Positions 1 through 8,753 of a stretch of DNA of 14,032 nt are shown here, piece after piece. Location of the stretch: assembly GCA_947176325.1 (NCBI GenBank), contig CAMWQD010000009.1, positions 1-14,032 on the forward strand, in the 5' to 3' direction. Origin of the DNA: an uncultured Bacteroidales bacterium. GTDB lineage: Bacteria; Bacteroidota; Bacteroidia; Bacteroidales; P3. Both the position numbers and the translations under genes were made by a program. Numbering within the stretch: the stretch's first letter is position 1; the number at the start of each line of letters is the position of its first letter. The notes under the pieces were generated by a model. It did not search any database. It had not been told where the DNA came from and was given only the letters and a program-made list of their open reading frames with translations.

Positions 1-2
1 CG

Positions 3-149
3 TTCCATGTGGCCAAGTGGGTGGATATTTGGCTCAGAGGTGAAAACCTGCTGGCGCAGAAATACGAAATCAATGACGGATACCCTATGCCGCGCACCAC
101 GGTGATGGCCGGACTGAACATAAACATTCAATACCATAAGAAAAATTAG
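3..149 (+). CDS. TonB-dependent outer-membrane receptor, C-terminal fragment
   Basis: The frame starting at base 3 is open to a TAG stop and encodes 48 residues, so only the end of the gene is present; its start lies outside the window. The peptide contains RGENLLAQKYEINDGYPMP followed by RTTVMAGLNINIQY, which resembles the last two beta-strands of TonB-dependent receptors: the 'xNLxxxxYxxxxGYPxPxR' turn followed by a final alternating strand that closes the barrel. Such proteins import siderophores, cobalamin or oligosaccharides across the outer membrane using TonB energy. The substrate cannot be told from this fragment. It lacks enough sequence to separate a BtuB/Cir-like receptor from a SusC-like one. 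It converges with radC, with 52 bases between the stop codons and no evident terminator hairpin there. Confidence 0.7.
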   Translation, partial: FHVAKWVDIWLRGENLLAQKYEINDGYPMPRTTVMAGLNINIQYHKKN

Positions 150-201
150 GTATGGGAAGTCAGCAATATGAATTGGTGCGGTTGGATTAACGTAGAGCTG
201 T

Positions 202-1029
202 TCATTTCATCACCAAGCGGTAGGGGTCGAAGCGGCTTCGGTCGCCGAGCAGGTCGTGGTCGGAAAAACTGTAGAAGGATTTGCCGCACACGATGAGGTG
301 GTCGAAGATATGCAGGTCGAGCAGGCGCGCGCCCTCGGCAAGCTTATGGGTGATGTTGATGTCTTCGGGGCTGGGTTTGAGGTTTCCGCTGGGGTGGTTG
401 TGACCCAATACGATGCCGCAGGCATGTTCGTCGATAGCGAATTTGAAAATCTTTTTTGCATCGACGGTGGTGGATGTCAGACCACCCTCGCTTATTGGAA
501 CTTTTCTTATTAATTTACCAGACTGCGCCAGAAGAAGCACAATGAATTTCTCGTAGGGCGAGGAGGCCAAGTCGGGATAAAGCACCTGAAAGGCCGCTTG
601 GCTCGATGAAATAAGCGTTTCTTCGCCCACGGGAATTTCAAAACTGCGTTTTCCCAATTCGATGCCCGCCAGAATGGTAACGGCTTTGGTTTGGCCGATA
701 CCTTTGAATTTGCGGGCCAATTCCTTGGGCGAGCGTCGGCTCAGTTCCATAAGATTGCCCCCGAAGTGGGCGAGCATTTTTTGGGCGATGTCTACCGCCG
801 AGAGCAGGCCGTTGCCCGAGCCGATAAGAATGGCAAGCAATTCTTCGTTGCTCATTTCCTGCATCTTGCCGGAAAGAAATTTCTCGCGTGGCCGGTCTTG
901 CACTTCCCAATATTTGATAGGCAGGAAGCGGCGCGCATCTAAACGCGCATCCAAAGGAAACAAGAATTCGGGCGTGTCGACAGCAGCGGTGTCCATTGCT
1001 CCGACAGAATCCGTAATCATAGGGTTCAT
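202..1029 (-). CDS. radC: RadC family JAB-domain protein (UPF0758)
   Basis: 275 residues. A helix-hairpin-helix region lies around residues 96-125 (RRSPKELARKFKGIGQTKA). The C-terminal JAB/MPN domain carries a complete JAMM metal-binding set: Glu181 in ISEGGLTST, His210 and His212 in LGHNHPSG, and Asp223 in PSPEDI. The downstream DHLIV motif (residues 243-247) is also typical. RadC was named for DNA repair, but that role is doubtful for the E. coli protein; the JAMM residues suggest a metal-dependent hydrolase of unknown substrate. The first Met gives about 40 residues ahead of the conserved 'WEVQDRPREKFL' start of the family, longer than usual, and no Met lies between residues 12 and 56, so I keep the first ATG. 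It follows the efflux genes on the same strand after 92 bases; whether it is cotranscribed is not clear. Confidence 0.93.
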   Translation of the reverse strand: MNPMITDSVGAMDTAAVDTPEFLFPLDARLDARRFLPIKYWEVQDRPREKFLSGKMQEMSNEELLAILIGSGNGLLSAVDIAQKMLAHFGGNLMELSRRSPKELARKFKGIGQTKAVTILAGIELGKRSFEIPVGEETLISSSQAAFQVLYPDLASSPYEKFIVLLLAQSGKLIRKVPISEGGLTSTTVDAKKIFKFAIDEHACGIVLGHNHPSGNLKPSPEDINITHKLAEGARLLDLHIFDHLIVCGKSFYSFSDHDLLGDRSRFDPYRLVMK

Positions 1030-1053
1030 ACAAATTGTTTTTTCCCTATAATC

Positions 1054-1077
1054 GTTCGACCTCCGATTTTATCGAAC
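1054..1077. repeat. Inverted repeat upstream of radC
   Basis: GTTCGA at 1054-1059 and TCGAAC at 1072-1077 form a perfect 6-base inverted repeat with a 12-base spacer, 25-48 bases upstream of the radC ATG. It could be a regulator-binding dyad or a small leader hairpin. No clear TAnnTTTG promoter box was found beside it, and a 6-base repeat can arise by chance. Confidence 0.3.
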
Positions 1078-1121
1078 TATTTTTTCCTAAAAAATGTTAA
1101 AAGTGTTGGCAGGCCTCTCCG

Positions 1122-2471
1122 TTATTCGATTCCTCCGCCAAGAGAATGATACAGATGAATGATTGCCTGGATTACCTCAAAACGGTCGCTGGCTTCGGTC
1201 AATTCGGCTTCCAACAGTCTTTGTTGCGCGATAAGCACCTCCAGATAGTTTGTGGTGGAGTTGCGCATCAACAGACGGGTATTGTGGACAGCACCCTGCA
1301 GCGCCGCAATCTGCTTTTTATCGAGATTTACACGGTTTTTTGAGGTCTGCCATGCCGAGAGTGCGTCGTTCACCTCCATTCCTGCATCAAACAGCTTCTG
1401 CTGAAAGTTGAGAAATGCGATTTCGTATTCCGATTGCGCGATTTTAAGATTGGCTTTGTTGGTGCCGCGATTGAAAAGAGGGGCTACAACCGCGCCCAAT
1501 GCGTTTCCAATCCACGACGAAGGGTTGGCGACATTTCCTGCCGAGGTTGTCCAACCGATAAGCCCGGAGAGCGTGAGTGTAGGGTAGAATGCCGCCCGTG
1601 CCACATTGACGTTGTAAAAGGCGTTTTCCAACCGAAATTCCGCTTCTCTTACATCGGGTCGTTTCGATAGATATTCGAGTGGAATTCCCTCTGTAAGCGA
1701 GTCGGGAAAGACCTGTTCGTTCAGCAAACCCCGTTTGATTTCCAAATCGGGAGAGAGCAACAGCGACTTCATGGCGTTTTCCTGAACGGATATCTGATTG
1801 CGCAGCGTGAGAACCGAATTTTCCACCCGTATACGGTTTGCCCGTGCCTGCAACACAATGGCTTCGTTGGTGCGGCCGGCGCGTTTGAGAGCCTGAAGCG
1901 CCCGGATGTTTTCGTCCCATGTTTTCAGGGTTCGTTCACTGATGGAGAGTTGCTCATCGAGCATCAACAACGTAAAATAACTGCTGGCTACGGTTGCAAT
2001 CAACTGTGTTTGCACGGCCTGACGGTAGGCTTCGGATGCATAAAAGGCCGCCTTCGCCCCCTCTTTGAGATTGCGTTGCTTTCCGAAGATGTCGATTTCC
2101 CACGAAACGGAGGGGGCAATCGTGAAATTGGCCGGAGAAGTGTTGGATATACCGCCTTCCGCCTTAAGGCTGAGGGAGGGGAGGAATGCCAGACGCGAGG
2201 CGGTGAGTGTGGCCGCCGCTTCTTTAGTCTTGAGCTGGGCCATGCGCAAGTCGGTGTTCTTGACGAGTGCGCTGTCTATCAAGTCCACCAAAAGGCTGTC
2301 GGTAAACAACTCTCTCCAAGACAGGGAGGCAACGGATTGAGAAACGGTATCGAAGGAACAAAGAACCTCCGTATTGTATTCCACCGCCGGGGTTTTATAG
2401 TTTCGGTACAGACCGCAGGAATGCAACAGCAGAACGGCAGGAAAAAGCAAAAGATATATTCTTGGTTTCAT
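1122..2471 (-). CDS. TolC/OprM-type outer-membrane efflux lipoprotein (RND outer-membrane factor)
   Basis: 449 residues. The N-terminus is a lipoprotein signal peptide with a hydrophobic core (residues 5-16) and lipobox LHSC, making Cys19 the likely acylated residue. Two outer-membrane efflux protein (OEP) repeats follow. The first begins near SWRELFTDSLL (residues 51-61). The second contains YLSKRPDVREAE, matching the RPD(V/I)R motif of NodT/OprM-like factors, followed by ARAAFYPTLTLSG. The length fits the family (about 450-490). The protein should form the trimeric channel through the outer membrane and periplasm for the pump encoded just upstream. Its ATG overlaps the pump stop codon by four bases (ATGA), indicating translational coupling. 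It is the last gene of the tightly packed operon. Confidence 0.95.
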   Translation of the reverse strand: MKPRIYLLLFPAVLLLHSCGLYRNYKTPAVEYNTEVLCSFDTVSQSVASLSWRELFTDSLLVDLIDSALVKNTDLRMAQLKTKEAAATLTASRLAFLPSLSLKAEGGISNTSPANFTIAPSVSWEIDIFGKQRNLKEGAKAAFYASEAYRQAVQTQLIATVASSYFTLLMLDEQLSISERTLKTWDENIRALQALKRAGRTNEAIVLQARANRIRVENSVLTLRNQISVQENAMKSLLLSPDLEIKRGLLNEQVFPDSLTEGIPLEYLSKRPDVREAEFRLENAFYNVNVARAAFYPTLTLSGLIGWTTSAGNVANPSSWIGNALGAVVAPLFNRGTNKANLKIAQSEYEIAFLNFQQKLFDAGMEVNDALSAWQTSKNRVNLDKKQIAALQGAVHNTRLLMRNSTTNYLEVLIAQQRLLEAELTEASDRFEVIQAIIHLYHSLGGGIE

Positions 2472-5400
2472 TTCTTTTCTCTTTTAGGCATCACACGTTC
2501 TTCTATCGTCTGGAATACGATAAACAGCACGGGAACAATAAACAATAGCGCCACGGTGCCCACAAGCATACCGCCCACCGTGCCTACCCCTATGGATATA
2601 TTGCCGTTTGCCCCCACACCTGTGGCGAACACCAAGGGTATAAGACCGAAAATCATGGAAAGGGAGGTCATCAGAATAGGCCTCAGACGCGCTTGTGCGG
2701 CCGAAATCACAGCTTCCACTATCGACATTCCCGATTTGCGCCGCTCCGAGGCGTATTCCGTCATGAGGATTGCGGTTTTTGCAAGCAGACCGATAAGCAT
2801 AAGCAGACCGATTTGGAGATAGATGTTGTTCTCCAGTCCGAACAGTCGGGCAAAGAAGAAACTGCCGGCCAAACCGAACGGAACGGAAAGCAATACCGCC
2901 CACGGAATGAAAATGCTTTCGTAGAGGGCGCAGAGTATAAGGTAGATGAAGATGATGCAGACCACAAAAATGAAAGCCGTGGATTTGCCTGTCGAGGCTT
3001 CCTCGCGGCTCATGCCGCCGAATTCGTAGCCATAGCCGGCGGGCAGAAATTCCGCGCATACCTCCCGCACCGCCTTGATGGCTTCTCCGGAACTGTAGCC
3101 TGTGGCCGGCGTTCCGTTCACCTGTATGGAAGAAAACAGGTTGAATCGGGAAAGTGTCTGCGCTCCATAGATGCGTTTGAGCTTGAGGTACTGACTGATA
3201 GGGCTCATGTCTCCGGAAGCATTCCTAACGAATATGTTGGACAAAGCCTTGGTGTCGAGCCTGAACTCCGGGGACGCCTGCACCATAACGCGGTATAACT
3301 TGGAGAAACGGTTGATGTTGGAGGCGTAGGTTCCGCCGATATAGCCCGAAAGGGCATCGAGCACATCGCCGGGCTGAACCCCGTGACGTAGGGCGTTGGC
3401 GGCATCCACTTCAACAAGATATTGCGGATATTTTGTGTCGAAAGATGTGGAGGCACGCGCTATTTCGGGGCGTTTCCCCAATTCGGAAATGATGTTGTTG
3501 GTAATCTGTTTGAGGTCTTCGATGCTGCCGCCTTTCTGATCCTGAACATGAATTTCAAAACCATTGCTTACCCCGTAACCCGGAATCATATTCCGTGTGA
3601 ATACGATTATTTTGGCTCCGGTGATGTCGGCTGTACGGCGATAGATTTCATCGATCACCGAGTTGACGTCATCCCCTTTGCCCTTGCGTTCCTTCCAGTC
3701 TTTCAGCCTGATGTTGAACATACCGCAAGACGAGCCCGTACCGCTCATCATGCCCGCTCCGGCTGTCTTGGAGAAAACCTTTATCTGGGGAATGTCGGTT
3801 ATCCTGCGGTCGATTTCCTCCATGAGTTTCATGGTTTCACCAAGATTGGTGCCCGCCGGTGTCTGTACGTCGATATTGATGCTTCCCATGTCTTCTTGGG
3901 GAACCAAACCGGTTTTGGTGGTCATCATCATATAACCGAGCCCCCCGCAGGCCACCACCAGCAAAAGAGCCGTAAGCCACTTCCGCGAAATCATGAATTT
4001 CACCCCCTCCGTATATTTTCCGACAATGCGTTTGAAGGAAGTTTCAAAGGCAAGGTGAAAGCGCGACGAGAAGCTGTTTTTCCCCTCCATATCGTGAGGC
4101 GACATAATCAGCGCGCACAAAGCCGGGCTCAGGGTCATGGCGTTCAGAAGCGAAATGCCCACCGCCACCGCCATAGTCAATCCGAACTGCGCGTAAAAAG
4201 TGCCGGTGGTTCCCCGCATGAAGCTCACGGGAATGAATACCGCCATAAACACTATGGTGGTGGTAAGCAAGGCGGCCGAGATTCCGCTCATACCTTTTAC
4301 CGTGGCTTCGTAGGGAGACCTGACCCCTTCGTCGAATTTTGCCTGCACCGCCTCCACCACTACAATCGCATCGTCCACCACCGTGCCGATAACCAGCACG
4401 AGAGCGAACAAGGTGATGAGGTTGAGGCTGAATCCGGCCAGATGAAGGAAGATGAAGGTGCCTATCAACGATACAACGATGGAAGCCGTGGGGATGACGG
4501 TGGCTTTGAAGCTTTGGAGAAAGATGTAGACAACGAGCACAACCAGAAGGATGGCCTCGAAAAGAGTGCGGAGCACTTGATGAATCGAAGCGTCGAGAAA
4601 GTCTTTGGTGCTCATCAGATCCACGAGCTCCAATCCTTTGGGCAGGCTTTCCCTGATGCTCTCCACTTCCTTGTCGATAGCTTCGATGATGGTGTTCGCA
4701 TTGGAACCGGCCGTCTGCGAAATCAAGCAGATGGTGCCGGGCTTGCCGTTGACCGAGCCGATATATTCGTAGGTTTTCGACCCAAGCTCAATCTTCGCCA
4801 CATCTTTCAGTCTCAATAGGGAACCGTTGGGCAGAGCCCTGATGACGAGGTTTTCGAAATCGCTCTCGTTTTCATAGCGGCCCCGGTATTTGAGCGTATA
4901 GCGGAATGTGTTTTCCGATTCTGCACCGAGTGTACCGGTGGGCGATTCCAGATTCTGTTGTTCAAGAACGGCCCGTATATCCGCCGGCACCAGCCCATAC
5001 TGGGCCATTTTTCCGGGATCGAGCCATACGCGCAGGGAGTAGTCGGCTCCTCTTATATTGACTTCACCTACACCCGCAATACGCGACAACCTCGGTTCGA
5101 TGTTGATTTTTATATAATTGGTGATGAATTTTTGGTCGAATGCACCATTGGGGCTATAGAGGGCAAGCATCTTGATGTTGGAGGTCTGGCGTTTGCGCAC
5201 GTTGATGCCGCTCTTGGTCACTTCTCCCGGCAACAGGCCTTGCGCGGAGGCAAGGCGGTTCTGAACATTCACCATAGCCATGTCGCCGTCGGTTCCCTGC
5301 TTGAAATATACCTGTATGGTGGCGTTTCCCGTATTGGTTGCCGAAGATACCATGTAGAGCATATCCTCCACACCGTTGATGGCTTCTTCGATAGGCACAA

Positions 5401-5587
5401 TCACGCTCTTCTGCACGGTTTCGGCATTGGCGCCCGCATAAGAGGCCGAAACACTTATGGTAGGAGGTGCGATTTCGGGAAATTGCTCCACGGGCAGCCC
5501 CATCAAGGAAATCAAACCCAAGAGCACAATGGCTACCGAAATCACACACGAAAGAATCGGACGGTCGATAAAGGTCTTGATTGTCAT
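2468..5587 (-). CDS. RND multidrug efflux pump, AcrB/HAE1 family inner-membrane permease
   Basis: 1039 residues, full length for the HAE1 family. It starts with the typical MTIKTFIDRPILSCVISVAI, the first membrane helix. The proton-relay residues are present: Asp405-Asp406 in GTVVDDAIVVVE (transmembrane segment 4), Lys937 in GLLAKTAIL (segment 10) and Arg969 in ARLRPILMTS (segment 11), equivalent to E. coli AcrB D407, D408, K940 and R971. Two large periplasmic loops (about residues 30-335 and 560-865) hold the porter and docking domains. The protein should form a trimer that uses the proton gradient to expel hydrophobic compounds via the adaptor and outer-membrane factor encoded on either side. 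It overlaps both neighbours by four bases. Substrate range cannot be predicted from sequence, and no regulator gene is adjacent. Confidence 0.97.
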   Translation of the reverse strand: MTIKTFIDRPILSCVISVAIVLLGLISLMGLPVEQFPEIAPPTISVSASYAGANAETVQKSVIVPIEEAINGVEDMLYMVSSATNTGNATIQVYFKQGTDGDMAMVNVQNRLASAQGLLPGEVTKSGINVRKRQTSNIKMLALYSPNGAFDQKFITNYIKINIEPRLSRIAGVGEVNIRGADYSLRVWLDPGKMAQYGLVPADIRAVLEQQNLESPTGTLGAESENTFRYTLKYRGRYENESDFENLVIRALPNGSLLRLKDVAKIELGSKTYEYIGSVNGKPGTICLISQTAGSNANTIIEAIDKEVESIRESLPKGLELVDLMSTKDFLDASIHQVLRTLFEAILLVVLVVYIFLQSFKATVIPTASIVVSLIGTFIFLHLAGFSLNLITLFALVLVIGTVVDDAIVVVEAVQAKFDEGVRSPYEATVKGMSGISAALLTTTIVFMAVFIPVSFMRGTTGTFYAQFGLTMAVAVGISLLNAMTLSPALCALIMSPHDMEGKNSFSSRFHLAFETSFKRIVGKYTEGVKFMISRKWLTALLLVVACGGLGYMMMTTKTGLVPQEDMGSINIDVQTPAGTNLGETMKLMEEIDRRITDIPQIKVFSKTAGAGMMSGTGSSCGMFNIRLKDWKERKGKGDDVNSVIDEIYRRTADITGAKIIVFTRNMIPGYGVSNGFEIHVQDQKGGSIEDLKQITNNIISELGKRPEIARASTSFDTKYPQYLVEVDAANALRHGVQPGDVLDALSGYIGGTYASNINRFSKLYRVMVQASPEFRLDTKALSNIFVRNASGDMSPISQYLKLKRIYGAQTLSRFNLFSSIQVNGTPATGYSSGEAIKAVREVCAEFLPAGYGYEFGGMSREEASTGKSTAFIFVVCIIFIYLILCALYESIFIPWAVLLSVPFGLAGSFFFARLFGLENNIYLQIGLLMLIGLLAKTAILMTEYASERRKSGMSIVEAVISAAQARLRPILMTSLSMIFGLIPLVFATGVGANGNISIGVGTVGGMLVGTVALLFIVPVLFIVFQTIEERVMPKREKK

Positions 5588-6708
5588 TTGCTCTGCGTCT
5601 TTGATGTTATTACCGTGCCTTCTCTCAATAAGCCGGCTCCTTCGGAAACAATCGTGTCGCCGACGCTTAAACCTTCGGTCACCACATACTCCCTTCCGTT
5701 GTTGTTGGAGGCGATTTTGATTTCGGTGGAAGAGGCTTTTCCGTCCACTACTTTATAAACAAATATTTTGTCTTGCAGTTCGTAGGTTGCGCTCTGCGGA
5801 ATAACCATGCAGTTGGTGTAGACCGACGGAATCACCACCGAACCGGTGCCGCCGTCGTGCAGGATACGCTTGGGATTGGGGAAAACGGCACGGAGGTTGA
5901 TGGCGCCCGTGGTGCTGTTGATGGTGCCGCTTATGGCGTCTATCCTGCCTTTCAACGGATACATTTCCCCGTTAATCATCTTGAATTCCACCTCCGGCAT
6001 TTCGGCAATGGCCTTTTTCATGGAGCCGTATTGGGCAATCAGTTCCAATATCTGATTTTCGGCCAAGGAGAAGTAGGCATACACTTCGCCGTCGTCGCTC
6101 ACCGTTACCAAAGGTTCTATGATGTTGCTGCTCACCAAGGCGCCCACGCGGTAGGGTATCATGCTGGCAATGCCGTTCACGGGAGACTTCACCAAGGTAT
6201 AGGAAAGATTGGTGGAGGCTTTTTCGAGTTCGGCGCGGGCCAGCTTGTATTTGGCTTTGGCTTCGGCCAGCTCATTTTCCGCCATGTTGAGTTCAAAATC
6301 CGAAATCACCTCTTCTTCATACAGTTCCTTATTGCTGTTGAGAACAAGTTGCGCGGTGGATACGGCTGCCTCGGCACTGTTGACATTGGCCTGGGCAATA
6401 TCATAGGCCGCCTGAAACTGCGCCGGGTCTATCTCGAACAAAACCTGTCCCTTCCTTACCGGCGCCCCCTCGCGCAGACAGATTTTAGTGAGCATTCCGT
6501 CTATCTGCGGACGTACCTCCACGGTTTGGCATCCGGTAACGGTGGCCGCATAGTGCGTGTTGAGCACCACATCGGTTGTTTTTATGATTTCAACGGGATA
6601 ACCGACAACAACGTTCTGACGGGATGCCTGCTTCTTGCACGAACAGACAAACAACAATAAAACAAGTATTGAGAAAGAGGTTTTGTTCATCGCTACCGTA
6701 ATTTTCAT
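5584..6708 (-). CDS. RND efflux periplasmic adaptor lipoprotein (AcrA/MFP family)
   Basis: 374 residues from the first ATG. Residues 8-24 form a lipoprotein signal (NKTSFSILVLLLFVCSC), with Cys24 as the likely lipidated residue (VCSC). Split lipoyl/biotinyl halves lie at about 63-95 (VEVRPQIDGMLTKICLREG) and 170-192 (SPVNGIASMIPYRVGALV). Between them is an Ala/Glu-rich alpha-helical hairpin (about 97-168), followed by beta-barrel and membrane-proximal domains ending near PQSATYELQDKIFVYKV. The protein should bridge the pump and outer-membrane factor. A second Met at residue 7 (ATG at 6690) would give a more standard signal peptide, MNKTSFSILV, and is a plausible true start. The gene starts 21 bases after the AI-2E-family gene and overlaps the pump gene by four bases. 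Confidence 0.95.
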   Translation of the reverse strand: MKITVAMNKTSFSILVLLLFVCSCKKQASRQNVVVGYPVEIIKTTDVVLNTHYAATVTGCQTVEVRPQIDGMLTKICLREGAPVRKGQVLFEIDPAQFQAAYDIAQANVNSAEAAVSTAQLVLNSNKELYEEEVISDFELNMAENELAEAKAKYKLARAELEKASTNLSYTLVKSPVNGIASMIPYRVGALVSSNIIEPLVTVSDDGEVYAYFSLAENQILELIAQYGSMKKAIAEMPEVEFKMINGEMYPLKGRIDAISGTINSTTGAINLRAVFPNPKRILHDGGTGSVVIPSVYTNCMVIPQSATYELQDKIFVYKVVDGKASSTEIKIASNNNGREYVVTEGLSVGDTIVSEGAGLLREGTVITSKTQSK

Positions 6709-6710
6709 TC

Positions 6711-6722
6711 TATATTAATATA
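6711..6722. repeat. AT-only 12-base palindrome ahead of the adaptor gene
   Basis: TATATTAATATA is a perfect 12-base palindrome filling most of the 21-base gap between the AI-2E-family gene and the efflux adaptor start. It could be an operator or simply an AT-rich translation-initiation region, which Bacteroidota favour. No promoter boxes of the expected type surround it. Confidence 0.3.
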
Positions 6723-6729
6723 AAAATCC

Positions 6730-7809
6730 CTATATCCTCCGCGTCAATTCACGCACCAATTTAGTGTCTTTGAAAAATTCCTTGCCCACGATGCGCAGCA
6801 CCGTATAGGAGGGAATGGCCAAAATCATACCCCAAATGCCGCCCACGGTTCCCGCAATCAGAATCACAAAGAAGATTTCGAGCGGGTGCGCCATGACGCT
6901 GGTGGAATAGATGCTCACCTGCAAAACGAAATTGTCGATGAGGTTGCAGGCTACGAAAACGCCCGCCACCTTCACAATCATCCAAAACAACTCTATGGTG
7001 AAACCCGCCTCTATATTGGTGAAGATAGTGAACAGGCAGGTGAGAACGGCACCGATTACAGGGCCCAAATAGGGGATGATATTGAGGAAACCGCCCAAAC
7101 AGCCATAGAGCAGGGCATTGTCGATGCCCATAGCCCAAAGACCGAGCGAAAGCAGAGTCATCATGCACAGCACCTCCAGCGAAATGCCCACGAAATAGCG
7201 GTTGAGCAACCTTTCGGAAGAATTGAGCACGTTGCCCATTCTTTCCTCGTATTTGTCGGGTACGAAAAGGAAGAGAATCTTGCGGAAAAGCTTTTCATCG
7301 CGCAAAAAGAAGAACGATATGAAAATAACCGAGAAGATGCCGATGCTCAGCGAGGAGATGCTGCCGGTGATGCCGAGCAGAACCCCTTCGAAATGAATGC
7401 TGTTCCAAATCTGATTTACCACCGAAGACACATAGGCCGACACTTCTTCCTGCGTGATTTCGATGCCTTTTTCGGACAGCCACGCCAAAATCCTATCCAC
7501 GCTCGCCGAGGTGTTGGCCAGCACCTGCGAATAGTCGATTTCGGCAAGTTGGTTCACTTGACGGAGGAAAAGCGGAAAAATCAACCAGGCTATCAAGCCC
7601 AGCACTCCGATGATAACCACCAGGGAGGTGATGCTTGCCAAGGTTGTGGGAAATTTGAGACGGTTGTGAAAAAGCTTCACCATAGGCCGCCCCAACATGG
7701 AAATCAGAAAGGCCACAAGGGTGTAGACAATCAAATCCGAAAGCCAATAAAAAGCCACGAAAAGCAAAAAAAGGCCTGCGAGGATGCCTATAATCTTTCT
7801 TTTGTTCAT
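6730..7809 (-). CDS. AI-2E family transporter (PerM/UPF0118 membrane protein)
   Basis: 359 residues with about seven to eight hydrophobic segments: roughly 6-40 (one or two helices), 59-80, 145-169, 209-228, 232-262, 275-295 and 308-340. The family signature FLNIIPYLGPVIGA is at residues 241-254 and is followed by HPLEIFFVILIAGTVGGIWG near 308-327, both typical of PerM-like proteins. A soluble stretch of about 60 residues lies between the third and fourth helices. Members have been linked to autoinducer-2 export (TqsA) and to sodium/proton antiport, but most have no established substrate, so function here is open. Its start overlaps the rsgA stop by four bases (ATGA) and the efflux adaptor follows after 21 bases, so it is very probably cotranscribed with both. 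Confidence 0.92.
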   Translation of the reverse strand: MNKRKIIGILAGLFLLFVAFYWLSDLIVYTLVAFLISMLGRPMVKLFHNRLKFPTTLASITSLVVIIGVLGLIAWLIFPLFLRQVNQLAEIDYSQVLANTSASVDRILAWLSEKGIEITQEEVSAYVSSVVNQIWNSIHFEGVLLGITGSISSLSIGIFSVIFISFFFLRDEKLFRKILFLFVPDKYEERMGNVLNSSERLLNRYFVGISLEVLCMMTLLSLGLWAMGIDNALLYGCLGGFLNIIPYLGPVIGAVLTCLFTIFTNIEAGFTIELFWMIVKVAGVFVACNLIDNFVLQVSIYSTSVMAHPLEIFFVILIAGTVGGIWGMILAIPSYTVLRIVGKEFFKDTKLVRELTRRI

Positions 7810-8750
7810 TTTCGGTCGTTTTTATTCTCCAAAAGTCCCGGCAAAGGCACTTCGTCGCCGTGCAGAATATTCAGATAGCTTTTGTAGCGGAGCGATGAAA
7901 TTTTGCCTTCCTCCACCGCCTGCTTCACGGCGCAGCCCGGTTCGTGTTCGTGCGTGCAATTGTTAAACCTGCAATCGTTTATCAAAGCCTGCATTTCGGG
8001 AAAATAGCGCGAAAGCTCGTCTTTCTGAAACTGCACCATGCCGAATTCCTTGATGCCCGGCGTATCGACGATTTTCGCCCCGAAGGAGAGGTTGTACATA
8101 CGCGCATGGGTGGTGGTGTGCTGTCCTTTCTGATGCACGGCCGAAATCTCACCCACACGGATATTCAAATCGGGCTCCAGACTGTGGATGAGCGCCGACT
8201 TTCCCACGCCCGAATTGCCCGAAAACAAACACACCCTGCCTTTCATCTTTCCGCGCAGACTGTCTATGCCTTCGCCCGACAACGTGCTGGTGGCCAGCAC
8301 CTCATACCCCAACGGCGTGTAAATCGCCCCGATTTCGCGCAATTCGGCACGTTCCTCCTCCCCGAAAAGGTCTGTTTTGTTCACCACGATGCACACCGGC
8401 ACACGGTAGGCCTCCGCAGTAGCCAAAAAACGGTCGATGAAACCTTGCGGCGTGCGGGGTTGCGTGATGCCCACCACCAAAAAAGCCATGTCGATATTGG
8501 CGGCGATGATATGGGTCTGTTTGGAAAGATTGACCGATTTGCGGATGATGCAGTTCTTGCGCTCGTGCACGGCGGTAATCCACCCGCAGTCGCCCTCCTG
8601 CGTAAAATCCACCCTGTCGCCCACCGCCACGGGATTGGTGGTCTTCACCCCCTTGATGCGGAAATTACCCCTTACCTTACACAGATGCGTCCCTTCGGAA
8701 CTTTCCACCACATAATGGCTTCCTGTGCTCGAAACAACCACACCTTCCAT
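7806..8750 (-). CDS. rsgA: Ribosome small-subunit-dependent GTPase A (RsgA/YjeQ)
   Basis: 314 residues. An N-terminal OB-fold (about 1-70) precedes a circularly permuted GTPase domain in the order G4-G1-G3: NKTD at 124-127, the P-loop SGNSGVGKSA at 177-186, and DTPG at 229-232. The switch I region includes the family-typical QKGQHTTTHARMY (207-219). A C-terminal zinc-binding motif has Cys260, Cys265, His267 and Cys273 (CRFNNCTHEHEPGC). RsgA binds the 30S subunit late in assembly and uses GTP hydrolysis to leave the decoding region in mature form. Length and all motifs are standard. The gene starts only three bases after the ABC exporter stop codon and overlaps the following membrane-protein gene by four bases. 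Confidence 0.97.
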   Translation of the reverse strand: MEGVVVSSTGSHYVVESSEGTHLCKVRGNFRIKGVKTTNPVAVGDRVDFTQEGDCGWITAVHERKNCIIRKSVNLSKQTHIIAANIDMAFLVVGITQPRTPQGFIDRFLATAEAYRVPVCIVVNKTDLFGEEERAELREIGAIYTPLGYEVLATSTLSGEGIDSLRGKMKGRVCLFSGNSGVGKSALIHSLEPDLNIRVGEISAVHQKGQHTTTHARMYNLSFGAKIVDTPGIKEFGMVQFQKDELSRYFPEMQALINDCRFNNCTHEHEPGCAVKQAVEEGKISSLRYKSYLNILHGDEVPLPGLLENKNDRK

Positions 8751-8753
8751 ACC

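Noticed and set aside
150..201. Possible bidirectional terminator between the receptor fragment and radC
   Set aside because: No inverted repeat with a T-tract could be found in this convergent gap.
3422..4819. 465-codon open frame on the plus strand, antisense to the RND pump
   Set aside because: Low-complexity His/Asp/Gly-rich translation without domains; the opposite strand encodes conserved AcrB residues throughout.
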